Shown here one piece after another: positions 17,121 through 24,816 of a stretch of 64,000 bases of DNA. Under the pieces are notes generated by a model that did not search any database, was not told where the DNA came from, and saw only the letters and a program-made list of their open reading frames with translations. This DNA is from UMGS1322 sp900550765 (GTDB taxonomy: Bacteria > Bacillota > Clostridia > Christensenellales > QALW01), in NCBI GenBank assembly GCA_958448705.1, contig CAUDEY010000006.1, positions 1 through 64,000 on the forward strand, read 5' to 3'. How positions within the stretch are numbered: the first letter of the stretch is position 1; each line of letters starts with the position of its first letter. Position numbers and translations under genes: made by a program.

Positions 17121-19346
17121 TTATGCGGCGTCTACCCGCAGCACCATAACCGTCATATCATCATCCACCTTGGTCTCCTTTGCGCTTTCCAATAGTTTTT
17201 CGGCCAGCTCTTTGGTATTTTCCGGCGGTTCCTGCGCCAATATATGGCTGATGGCATCCTCTTCTCCACGGCAAAGACCGTCATATACGCCGTCGCTCAT
17301 CAGCACAATAATATCACCGTTCTGCACCAGTTTTTTGGTAGTAGTAGGATTGATCTTGGAGACAATGCCCATAGGAAGGGCGCCCGCCTCTACTTTTTCC
17401 ACCTTGCCGCCTCTGACGATATATCCCGGTACCGCACCGATCTTGGTCCAATACAGAATCCCGTTTTCCAAATTAAATTCCGCTACATCCATCGTGGAAT
17501 ATGCCTCATGATCTCCTTTAAGCAGCAGCAACTGATTCATAGCCTTAAACATATCGCTGCGTTTGATATGGGTGGAAGTAAAGGCCTCTAAAAGATCCAG
17601 TGCACTTTCACTTTCTTTGGCGGCTTTTTCACCGCTGCCGGCGCCGTCACTGATAGCGGCAATATATTTATCATTATTTACACTGCAAAAAGTAAAGGAA
17701 TCTCCGCATACCGTTTCGCCGCTCTTGCTTCTTCGGCAAGCGTAAGCGTTTACCTTAAATTTGGGTTCGGCCGCAAATGTACCGGTAAAGCCCCCGTTTT
17801 TATTGATGCCTCCGGTCAGGCAGCGGTATTTCCCCAAAAATCCCGCCTCCAGGGCACGGCATATCTTGTTTTGCGTATCCTTGGTATACTCTTTCAGGGT
17901 GATCTGCAGCGTATGGCTTTCGCCGTTTTTGCGGCATATTACCTGCTTGACACCGCCCACGCGCGAAGCCAGCACTTCCTTTACCGCCAGTTCCCGTTCT
18001 TTATCAAATTCCGGCAGTTCGGAAAGATCCTCCGCCAAAGAAAACAGCATTTCCGAAAGGCTCTTCAGCTGCTGTGCCATTTCCATACTCTCATCGGGAT
18101 TCTCCCGCCGCGCCGCCGAAAGGGTTTTAAAGTTAGCTTTCAGTCCTTCCAAAAGCTCCATAGGCCGGACGCACCGGGCCGTCAGCGTCAGCGGCAGACC
18201 GGAAAGCCGTTCCCGTTCCATCAGCTCGTCCGCGGCCTGCCCCAGCTCAATCAGCGTATCGCTCTTCCGGCTTTTCAGGCAGTATTCACTCTTTTCACAC
18301 TCCCGGCAAAGCTGTACCGTACGGTCAATCAGTTCACTGCGGAATTCCCGATTTCTTGAGGCAGCGGTAAACGCCTTGGCAAGCTCGGCGTACATTCTGC
18401 CGGCGCCCTTTAATTTTTCACTTTGCTGCTGGCGCAGCCCTTCGATATAGCTCATTTCCAAATCGTTTACGCCGGAGCGTACGCCGGCCAGCCGCCGGAG
18501 CCGTTCCACCCAAGAGGCCTTTAAAAACACCGTATAGCCGCAGCCCAAAACAAGGTTGATCACTCCCGTGCTAATCGCAAAGGTATTTAAAAAGAAAAGG
18601 CTGACCAGCATGTCCCCCAGCAGGAAGCCTAAAAGAATTCCGCCCTTTTTGGAAGCCAGCATTCCCGCAAAAATCCCCCCGGCTACCAAACACAGCGCTA
18701 TTGTGGAATCGCCTCCCTTTACCACCCACATGATTCCGCAGATGGAGGCCCACATGCTGCCCGCACCTTCAAAAGCGCATACTGCCAGGGATGAAGAAAA
18801 CAGCAATGCGAAAATACACAAATTAAACCCCCAAAAATCCGTCCGCGGCAGGCAGGACAGCACCAGGCCGCCCACACAGCCCAGGGCCAGAATATCCGCA
18901 CGCTCCAAGCTCAGCCGGCTTTCCATTTGTGAAACCGAAAGTACAATGCGTTTGAGCAGCGGAATCAGACATACCGCCAGCAGGCCGGAAAAAATCTGGA
19001 ATACGCGTTCATAAAAATCAATTGGCAGGATCAGGGCAGGCACCGCATATGCCAGCAGTGCTGCAAGCTGCCGCCACAGCAATGCCTGCACGTTTTTCCG
19101 TTTAAAAAGCAAAAGCAGGGGCAAAAGCAAAACCAGCGGTAAAAGAGCCAGCAGCATACCGCCGGCCGTCGCCCCGGTAGAAACAGCGCCGATAGCGGCG
19201 CCCAAAAAAAGAGAGGAGAACCAGCGGCTTTCATACATCACGCACAGCAGCGCACCCCCAAAGGGATACACTCCCTGCAAAAAGCTGCACCGGGCTGCCA
19301 ATAAGCCGCACAAAAACATCAGCCCGGGCTTGATCCACTGTTTCAT
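17121..19346 (-). CDS. spoIIE: Stage II sporulation protein E (PP2C phosphatase)
   Basis: SpoIIE dephosphorylates SpoIIAA to activate sigma-F in the forespore and associates with the polar septum. The N-terminal 330 or so residues are strongly hydrophobic (about ten helices), then a central helical region with a Cys cluster (CRECEKSEYCLKSRK), then a PP2C domain with CGDSFTFCSV, SDGAGSG (D567) and VLMSDGVYDG, ending DDMTVMVLRV. Many homologues have Met where this has Ala in SDGxGSG. At 741 aa it is slightly shorter than the Bacillus protein. I chose the ATG at 19346; a frame extending to 19541 would overlap the small gene upstream. It implies a spore-forming host. Confidence 0.95.
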   Translation of the reverse strand: MKQWIKPGLMFLCGLLAARCSFLQGVYPFGGALLCVMYESRWFSSLFLGAAIGAVSTGATAGGMLLALLPLVLLLPLLLLFKRKNVQALLWRQLAALLAYAVPALILPIDFYERVFQIFSGLLAVCLIPLLKRIVLSVSQMESRLSLERADILALGCVGGLVLSCLPRTDFWGFNLCIFALLFSSSLAVCAFEGAGSMWASICGIMWVVKGGDSTIALCLVAGGIFAGMLASKKGGILLGFLLGDMLVSLFFLNTFAISTGVINLVLGCGYTVFLKASWVERLRRLAGVRSGVNDLEMSYIEGLRQQQSEKLKGAGRMYAELAKAFTAASRNREFRSELIDRTVQLCRECEKSEYCLKSRKSDTLIELGQAADELMERERLSGLPLTLTARCVRPMELLEGLKANFKTLSAARRENPDESMEMAQQLKSLSEMLFSLAEDLSELPEFDKERELAVKEVLASRVGGVKQVICRKNGESHTLQITLKEYTKDTQNKICRALEAGFLGKYRCLTGGINKNGGFTGTFAAEPKFKVNAYACRRSKSGETVCGDSFTFCSVNNDKYIAAISDGAGSGEKAAKESESALDLLEAFTSTHIKRSDMFKAMNQLLLLKGDHEAYSTMDVAEFNLENGILYWTKIGAVPGYIVRGGKVEKVEAGALPMGIVSKINPTTTKKLVQNGDIIVLMSDGVYDGLCRGEEDAISHILAQEPPENTKELAEKLLESAKETKVDDDMTVMVLRVDAA

Positions 19347-19376
19347 ACATTCACCATCCACTACGGTTTTTTGATC

Positions 19377-19400
19377 ATTATAGCGCGGTGCGCTTAAACA
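19377..19400 (-). promoter_or_regulatory. Possible promoter of spoIIE
   Basis: On the minus strand a perfect TATAAT (19377-19382) lies about 30 nt upstream of the spoIIE start. No good -35 is present at 17 bp. A partial Spo0A-box-like TGTCGTT (19407-19413) is nearby but matches only five of seven positions. Confidence 0.35.
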
Positions 19401-19449
19401 AAATGTCGTTCGGCGGATGGTGAATTTTGCAAAAAGATTTAAAAATTTG

Positions 19450-19569
19450 TTACAGATCGTCAGCATCCTGCACGGGCGGGCCGCCGGTCTCACTGATTCC
19501 CGTATAGCTTCCCTCCACATCGGACGGGATATTTCCGTCATGCCACATATTTTTCTTCTTTTTTTTCAT
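19450..19569 (-). CDS. Conserved-looking 39-residue small protein
   Basis: This short gene starts at ATG 19569, preceded by a strong AAAGGAG site 7 nt away, and ends with TAA at 19450. The protein opens with a Lys run (MKKKKKNMW), continues through DGNIPSDVEGSYTG and ends PPVQDADDL. It is hydrophilic, has no membrane segment and is acidic at its C-terminus. From memory, clostridial genomes carry small proteins of this shape with a SYTG core and an acidic QDADDL-type end, but I cannot search. It sits upstream of spoIIE on the same strand, about 100 nt away, so co-transcription is possible. Function unknown. Confidence 0.75.
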   Translation of the reverse strand: MKKKKKNMWHDGNIPSDVEGSYTGISETGGPPVQDADDL

Positions 19570-19595
19570 CGTACCGCTCCTTTTTCATTATTTAC

Positions 19596-19624
19596 TTTCT
19601 ATTTTTTCCTGTTTATGCTACAAT
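19596..19624 (+). promoter_or_regulatory. Probable promoter of yhaM
   Basis: An extended -10 TGC-TACAAT (19616-19624) lies 28 nt before the yhaM ATG. The -35 TTTCTA at 19596-19601 is weak. Confidence 0.5.
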
Positions 19625-19652
19625 TATAACAGCAATTGCTTTAGGAGGATAT

Positions 19653-20603
19653 ATGGAACAGAAAAAATTAAGCGAGCTTGCCGTAAACGAAAGTTTTGAG
19701 GGGTTTGTGCTTATAAAAACCTTTCAGGTAAAAACCGGCCAGACCGGAAAAAATTTTGTTGACCTGACGATCGCCGATGCCCACGGAGAAATGAACGCCA
19801 AAATATGGAATTACAACGAAACACAGTTTGCCAGCTACGGAACAAATATGCTGGTAAAGGTTCGCGGCCTGGTGGTGGCATGGATGAATGCGCTGCAGCT
19901 GAAAATAGAAAAAATCCGCCCGGCGGCCGAGAGCGACCCCGTTTCCATTAATGACTTTGTTCCCTCAGCTCCTAAAAGCGGCGAAGAGATGTTTGCCGTG
20001 CTGCAGGAATACATCGCGCGCATCCGGCAGGAGGATATCCGCGGCATTGTAACCTACGTGGTGGAGCAGGTGAAAGATAAACTGCTGTACTATCCGGCCG
20101 CACAGGCCAACCATCACTCAGTGCGCTGCGGTCTTTTGTATCATACCACCACCATGCTGGCCGCGGCTGAGGCGATGTGCGGAATCTATACCCAACTGGA
20201 CCCGGACTGGCTCTACGCAGGCGTAATTTTGCATGATATTGAAAAAACGGATGAAATGGCGGCCTCGGATCTGGGCCTGGTAAGCGATTATACAAGAAAC
20301 GGACTGCTTCTGGGGCACATCGTGCAGGGACCGCTGATCATTGCCGAAGCGGCAAAGGCGGTAGGCGCCCGGGAACAAACAACGGTACTTTTGCAGCATA
20401 TGCTCATTTCCCATCATTATGAGCCAGAGTTCGGCGCGATCCGGCGGCCCATGTTCCCTGAAGCGGAAATGCTGCATTATCTGGATATGATCGACGCCCG
20501 GATGTTTGATTTTCAAAAAGCTCTTGCCGACGTGCAGCCGGGCGGCTTTTCCGAAAAGCAGTGGCTGCTGAACAACCGCCGTCTATATAAAAGAGAAGAA
20601 TAA
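19653..20603 (+). CDS. yhaM: 3'-5' exoribonuclease YhaM
   Basis: YhaM is a Firmicutes 3'-to-5' exoribonuclease that trims mRNA ends. Residues 1-95 form an OB-fold nucleic-acid-binding domain (GFVLIKTFQVKTGQTGKNFVDLTI). Residues about 150-300 form an HD domain with HHSVRCGLLYHT, the VILHDIEK His-Asp pair, and LISHHYEPEFG. The 316-aa length fits. The ribosome binding site TTTAGGAGGATAT is ideal. It is followed by a stem-loop and then the DUF2508 gene. Confidence 0.93.
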   Translation: MEQKKLSELAVNESFEGFVLIKTFQVKTGQTGKNFVDLTIADAHGEMNAKIWNYNETQFASYGTNMLVKVRGLVVAWMNALQLKIEKIRPAAESDPVSINDFVPSAPKSGEEMFAVLQEYIARIRQEDIRGIVTYVVEQVKDKLLYYPAAQANHHSVRCGLLYHTTTMLAAAEAMCGIYTQLDPDWLYAGVILHDIEKTDEMAASDLGLVSDYTRNGLLLGHIVQGPLIIAEAAKAVGAREQTTVLLQHMLISHHYEPEFGAIRRPMFPEAEMLHYLDMIDARMFDFQKALADVQPGGFSEKQWLLNNRRLYKREE

Positions 20604-20610
20604 ACTCCCC

Positions 20611-20644
20611 CCTCCGCTCATACTCTTTTAGCGGAGGGATTTTT
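20611..20644 (+). terminator. Stem-loop after yhaM that contains the next ribosome binding site
   Basis: CCTCCGCT (20611-20618) pairs with AGCGGAGG (20630-20637), followed by GATTTTT. It looks like an intrinsic terminator, but the right arm also holds the GGAGGG Shine-Dalgarno sequence (20633-20638) of the gene that starts at 20645. Confidence 0.6.
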
Positions 20645-20884
20645 ATGGAAAATAATAAAGATCGCTGTGCCCGCCAGGTGGAGCAGGCATATAAAAGCTG
20701 GCAGCAGGCCATACACATATTCAACAATGCCGTTACTAAAGAAGATATCGATTTTGCAATTTACAACCTGGAGGCAAAACGCAAGCAGTACCTGCGCATT
20801 TTAAAAGCGGTGCGCTGCCGCTCTGCCGAAGCCGACACTGTACCGGAAGAAAAAGAAGAAATACACGAGGAAGACTTTAAATAA
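20645..20884 (+). CDS. DUF2508 (YaaL-like) small protein
   Basis: This 79-aa hydrophilic protein matches the DUF2508/YaaL pattern: an N-terminal helix, then a core reading WQQAIHIFNNAVTKEDIDFA followed by IYNLEAKRKQYLRILK, ending in an acidic tail. YaaL is encoded near recR and bofA in Bacillus and its function is unknown. Here it follows yhaM after a 41-nt gap. Its ribosome binding site GGAGGG lies within the right arm of the preceding stem-loop, so translation from read-through transcripts could be hampered. Confidence 0.7.
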   Translation: MENNKDRCARQVEQAYKSWQQAIHIFNNAVTKEDIDFAIYNLEAKRKQYLRILKAVRCRSAEADTVPEEKEEIHEEDFK

Positions 20885-20934
20885 CCCACAACCGTTTTTT
20901 GTGCACAGGCGGCCGGAGGGCAGCCAAGGCAGCA

Positions 20935-20967
20935 AAACAGCCGGCATTTTCTGCCGGCCGTTTTTTT
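20935..20967. terminator. Bidirectional intrinsic terminator
   Basis: GCCGGCA (20940-20946) pairs with TGCCGGC (20952-20958). T7 follows on the plus strand (20961-20967) and an A-run precedes it, so it can serve the DUF2508 gene (plus) and, less strongly, the convergent CorC-like gene, whose stop is inside its edge. Confidence 0.8.
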
Positions 20968-22297
20968 ATTTTCCCTTTTCTTCCGTTTCTTCTGTTTTTA
21001 CGGGCTTTACCGTTACGCTGATCTCCTGTGTACGCTGTTCGTCCGCCTTGGTAACGGTGATTTTCAAATTTTTATATTCAAAAGAACTCTTTTCGTCGGG
21101 GATCTTTCCCATCTGCTCCAGAATCCAGCCGTTAACCGTAGAAGAATCACATTCCTCGTCTTCTAAGCCAAAGAAAACGAAAAATTCATCGATCGGCGTA
21201 CTGCACAGAATTTTATAGGTGTTTTCCCCCGTCTTTTCAAAATTTTCGATCTCTTCATCCTGTTCGTCCCAGATCTCGCCGACGAGTTCTTCTAAAATAT
21301 CCTCCATCGTTACCAGCCCGGCCGTGCCGCCGTATTCGTCCACAACGATAACCATATGAGTATGATCCATCTGCATATCTTTAAAAAGTGCGTCCAGATG
21401 GATGCTTTCAGGCACAAAACTTACAGGCAGCACCGCCTGCTCCAGCGTAAAGCCGGGCGTATTTCTCTTTAAAAGATATTCCCGCGTATGCAGTACACCG
21501 ATAATGTTATCGACCGTTTCGCTGTAGACAGGCAATCGGGAATATCCGCTGCTTTCAATGCTGTTTAAAATTTCAGCCTCTTCAGCGTCATCGGCGATCA
21601 GCTCAATAGAATTGCGGGGCGTCATTACATCCGACGCGTCGAGATGATCCAGCGCGAATACGTTTTTAATATATTCAATCTCCTGAGGGCGAATTGTTCC
21701 CTCTTCTGCACCGGCATCGAGCATCATCACGATATCCTCCTGCGAAACAGCCTCATCCGCTTCATGCGGATCGATGCCGAACAGGCGCAGCACGCCATTG
21801 GTGGAGACCGTTAAAAACCAAATGACCGGCTTTAAAACCTTTGACAGGAACGTAATAACACCACAGAAAGCGCTTGCCAGCTTTTCCGAACGGCGCATGG
21901 CGATCCGCTTGGGCACAAGCTCTCCCAGCACCAGGGTGAAATACGAAAGGATCAGCGTAATGACAACAACAGAGATACTGTTGAGCGCGGCAGGCGAAAG
22001 AAACGTAATATGGCAGGTGTTTACCAGCCAATTGACCAAAAGATCCGAAAAATTATCCGCCGCAAACGCCGAGCCTAAAAATCCCGCCAGCGTGATACCA
22101 ATCTGTATCGTAGAGAGGAAGCCCGTAGGCTCCTCCACCATTTTCAGCATTTTTACCGCCTTTTTATCGCCGTCCTCCACGCGCGCTTTCAGCTTGGTGG
22201 CATTTAGAGAAATCACGGCGATCTCCGTAGCAGCAAAAAAAGCATTGAGTAAAATTAAAAAAATCTGTAAAACAATTTGTTTGCCTATGTCAGACAT
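20966..22297 (-). CDS. CorC/HlyC family membrane protein (CNNM/DUF21, CBS pair, CorC domain)
   Basis: Residues 1-190 form the CNNM/DUF21 transmembrane domain (four helices; small-residue LSTIQIGITLAGFLGSAF and LGELVPKRIA). A CBS pair follows (VMTPRNSIELI, SRLPVYSETVDNIIGVL, MVIVVDEYGGTAGLVTMEDI), and a C-terminal CorC/HlyC domain (about 345-430) with SSTVNGWILEQMGKIP. Family members transport or help homeostasis of Mg2+ or other divalent cations. The 443-aa length is standard. The ribosome binding site GAAGGAGGG precedes the ATG. It is transcribed from a strong promoter some 210 nt upstream, which leaves a long leader. Confidence 0.9.
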   Translation of the reverse strand: MSDIGKQIVLQIFLILLNAFFAATEIAVISLNATKLKARVEDGDKKAVKMLKMVEEPTGFLSTIQIGITLAGFLGSAFAADNFSDLLVNWLVNTCHITFLSPAALNSISVVVITLILSYFTLVLGELVPKRIAMRRSEKLASAFCGVITFLSKVLKPVIWFLTVSTNGVLRLFGIDPHEADEAVSQEDIVMMLDAGAEEGTIRPQEIEYIKNVFALDHLDASDVMTPRNSIELIADDAEEAEILNSIESSGYSRLPVYSETVDNIIGVLHTREYLLKRNTPGFTLEQAVLPVSFVPESIHLDALFKDMQMDHTHMVIVVDEYGGTAGLVTMEDILEELVGEIWDEQDEEIENFEKTGENTYKILCSTPIDEFFVFFGLEDEECDSSTVNGWILEQMGKIPDEKSSFEYKNLKITVTKADEQRTQEISVTVKPVKTEETEEKGK

Positions 22298-22504
22298 AAA
22301 AAACCCTCCTTCATCTTATAACGCCAATGCCGGCAGCTCAGCACCGTAGGTACAGCCGGAAAAGCGGCGAAACGGGAAGAGAGCTTCTATGCTCTAAGGC
22401 AGCGCCTGCGGCCATACAGCCTGCAGGCAGTAAGAAACATCCGCAAAGCGGACAACTTCGGGGAAGCGGATCCAGTGCAACCATCTCCTTAAAAAATAGA
22501 ATAC
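22298..22504 (-). promoter_or_regulatory. Long 5' leader of the CorC-like gene
   Basis: Between the promoter and the start codon lie about 207 nt with several GC-rich complementary segments, for example TCCGC-AAA-GCGGA and GGCAGCGCCTGCGGC. Close to its 5' end there is an AAGGAG followed by an ATG opening a 48-codon frame, but the spacing is short. I do not find the M-box or yybP-ykoY consensus. It may be an unrecognised metal-responsive leader. Confidence 0.4.
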
Positions 22505-22510
22505 AAAATA

Positions 22511-22539
22511 ATTATAGCATGCTATGGAAAGAAATGCAA
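22511..22539 (-). promoter_or_regulatory. Strong sigma-A promoter of the CorC-like gene
   Basis: On the minus strand TTGCAT (22534-22539), a 17-bp spacer and an extended TGC-TATAAT (-10 at 22511-22516) are present. Confidence 0.75.
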
Positions 22540-22668
22540 ATAAAAGTTTTTAAAAATCACAGAAGCTCCATAGGGCATTCCAAGCGCCGGTATCTGCGGG
22601 GGCCGTCAAACAAAGCAAAGGCCCGCACTCCGGAACAGAGCGCCTGCCGTTGAAGCGGAAAATGCCAA
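22540..22668. other. Intergenic DNA, nothing recognised
   Basis: No gene, repeat or motif is recognised between the CorC-gene promoter and the terminator of the GH99-like gene. Confidence 0.5.
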
Positions 22669-22701
22669 AAAGAGAGCGTCCCTCTTCGAACCGCTCTCTT
22701 T
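22669..22701 (-). terminator. Intrinsic terminator of the GH99-like gene
   Basis: AAAGAGAGCG (22669-22678) pairs with CGCTCTCTTT (22692-22701). On the minus strand it ends in TTTTT. Confidence 0.7.
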
Positions 22702-22716
22702 TCTTCGTTCTAAGCT

Positions 22717-24669
22717 CTATTTTTCCTCCGGCGCATTCTTGCTCTTTTTTTGCCGGATCCCTACAACAGCAACGACGGCGGCAACAACGATAACAGCTGC
22801 GCCGATCCCGATATAAAGCCATATGCTGCCGCCGGAAGAATCATTTTTATCCATATCCGGCGAAGAAACAGGTGCGCTGCTATTCGGGACGTTCGTATCC
22901 GGAGGCGTTCCCTCAACGATATTGCCCTCTAAATCAGTATATACTCCGGCATTGGCCTCCTGGGAGCGGTAGGAAGCGATTGCTTTTTTCACCGCGTCAA
23001 TGTGCGCGGTGTTCCGTTTTGCCGTACCGTCCTCATTGTAAAGGACATTGCCCTCGTCGTCACAGGCCAGCGTCGGACAAATCCATCCGCCTTCGTCATG
23101 CTCGTTCCAAGCATACAGAAGCACCGTATTACACTTCGTATTTTCCCTGTTGCGCTTGGTATAGTTAAGCATATCCAGCAGTTGAGTACCGATCTCCTCA
23201 GGGGTGCCGGTATAGGCAAATTTTCCGCCGTACTGCAGGTTATCCGGACCACCCCGCGTATTTTCGCACCAGGAAACGCCGGTTTCAATGCGGGCGCGCG
23301 TATCCCGTCCCATCGTAGCGCAGGGCACCAGCGGCATAGCTGCGCCGGCCGGCAATACTTTGTTGTGATTTTCCAGGCTTTTCTGGCAGAGTTCAGCATA
23401 AGAAGAGCCTATCTCAACGGCACCTGTACTGTAAAAGCTTGCGGCATCAAAATCATTATTAGCGCCCAGTATTGCAGCAGCGGCATCGCCGTACCCCATA
23501 CCGATGATATACAAGGGCTCCGCAATCCCCGCCTGCGCCGCCATCTTTCGCAGCTGCTCCACAAAGGATTGATCTTTTTGGTTTGCTTCATACACATAAA
23601 TTACGGGCATTCCGTCCATATACAGCCAATAGTCCTCCTTCATGGCGGCAAACAGCTCTTCAAAGGTGGCGGCCGAACGGTTGAGTGACTCTAAAATTCC
23701 GGTCATCTTGATTGTATCCCGAAGCTCGCTCTGGGTATGAAATTTCCGGGCATAGCTCATTGGATCGTTAGAATCATACCACAGATAAGCAAAATAATCG
23801 ATGCCCGCATCAATGGCATACTGCGCCTCTTCCTCCCAAAGCGCAAGAGTCTCCTTGGGAAAGCTCACTTTGCCGTCGGAGGCAACCTGCGCAAAAAACG
23901 GCGCCGTCCAATGATATTTGGCGGGACTTAAGCAGGCCGCCACCTGATCAGATACCGCAGTAGGACTGCTGCCGGTTTCAAAATAAGCGTCCCAGCGGAT
24001 CGCGCCGATCTGCGTGGTCTCAAACCCCTTGACGCTCTGCACATCCTTAGAAGTCGGAACTTCCACCTCCGGCGCGGGGGTTATTTCCACATATTCGCCG
24101 TGCTTGATAAAGGAAAGATTGTCAAACAGCAGATCCGGCGCCTGACTGGCGTCAAACGCATCCTGAACAAAATACAGCTTTACCTCGCTGATAGGATCGC
24201 CGTCCTTTTCAGCGGCGATCTCTGTTTTTACCTCCAAATACATCCAATCGTCATAGGAAAGCTCTGTTTTTGTTCCCATGGGCCATTTACGGGTCTCATT
24301 TTTATTGCCCCAGGACAATTGATACGTAGCGGCCAGCTTTATGTTCGGAGCGTCAGCCTCGGCCAGCTTCACCCAGCCGCTGAACGTATATTCTCCGCTT
24401 CCCTGCTGCTGCACGATATCCGCCGCCTGAAAGGAAACCGAGCTATGATTCTGTTCCCGCGCGGAAACCAGCGCACTGCGGCCGTCGCCGTCCTGAGATT
24501 CCTCGCTCTCTTCCAGAATGCAATTCCCGCTTTTGGTAAACGTTCCGATGCCGTCTTCAAAGGATCCGTTTTCTAAAAGATTCGGCGAATCCGCCGACAC
24601 GCCAAGGGAGTACGACAGGATACTGCATGCCACTGCCGCAGAAAGCAGCAGAGAAATGATTCTTTTCAT
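22717..24669 (-). CDS. Surface-anchored GH99-like (WbsX-type) glycan-active protein
   Basis: The protein has 650 aa from the ATG at 24669, which has AGAGGAGAG in front. It has a signal peptide (residues 1-26), a CBM-like jelly roll (about 30-190, NLLENGSFEDG), a catalytic-looking barrel of the GH99/WbsX group (about 210-570), a Ser/Pro-rich stretch and a C-terminal membrane helix with basic tail (IWLYIGIGAAVIVVAAVV...RQKK). Barrel features are IGAIRWDAYF, YHWTAPFFAQV, AGIDYFAYLWYDSNDP, MPVIYVYEANQ and LLYAWNEHDEGGWICPT. GH99 members act on alpha-mannans, and WbsX-like proteins occur in polysaccharide loci. The activity here is not established. It is outward-facing and membrane-tethered. Confidence 0.75.
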   Translation of the reverse strand: MKRIISLLLSAAVACSILSYSLGVSADSPNLLENGSFEDGIGTFTKSGNCILEESEESQDGDGRSALVSAREQNHSSVSFQAADIVQQQGSGEYTFSGWVKLAEADAPNIKLAATYQLSWGNKNETRKWPMGTKTELSYDDWMYLEVKTEIAAEKDGDPISEVKLYFVQDAFDASQAPDLLFDNLSFIKHGEYVEITPAPEVEVPTSKDVQSVKGFETTQIGAIRWDAYFETGSSPTAVSDQVAACLSPAKYHWTAPFFAQVASDGKVSFPKETLALWEEEAQYAIDAGIDYFAYLWYDSNDPMSYARKFHTQSELRDTIKMTGILESLNRSAATFEELFAAMKEDYWLYMDGMPVIYVYEANQKDQSFVEQLRKMAAQAGIAEPLYIIGMGYGDAAAAILGANNDFDAASFYSTGAVEIGSSYAELCQKSLENHNKVLPAGAAMPLVPCATMGRDTRARIETGVSWCENTRGGPDNLQYGGKFAYTGTPEEIGTQLLDMLNYTKRNRENTKCNTVLLYAWNEHDEGGWICPTLACDDEGNVLYNEDGTAKRNTAHIDAVKKAIASYRSQEANAGVYTDLEGNIVEGTPPDTNVPNSSAPVSSPDMDKNDSSGGSIWLYIGIGAAVIVVAAVVAVVGIRQKKSKNAPEEK

Positions 24670-24701
24670 TTTTTCTCTCCTCTTTTTTTGTTTTCGCCTG
24701 T

Positions 24702-24724
24702 ATTGTATCATAAGCAAAAAATTT
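24702..24724 (-). promoter_or_regulatory. Probable promoter of the GH99-like gene
   Basis: An extended -10 TGA-TACAAT lies on the minus strand (24702-24707 for the hexamer), about 33 nt upstream of the start. The -35 is poor. Confidence 0.45.
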
Positions 24725-24816
24725 TTTCCATTGTAAATCTTGTGCAAAGCAGCAGGAATGCCTGCAACAATCTGCAATACTCCGCAAGCTCTCGGAATCC
24801 GTGCAGGCAGGCAGAA

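Noticed and set aside
19407..19413. Spo0A box upstream of spoIIE
   Set aside because: Only five of seven positions match and there is a single copy.
22298..22504. M-box or yybP-ykoY riboswitch before the CorC-like gene
   Set aside because: The conserved core sequences of these riboswitches were not found; the leader is reported only as unexplained.
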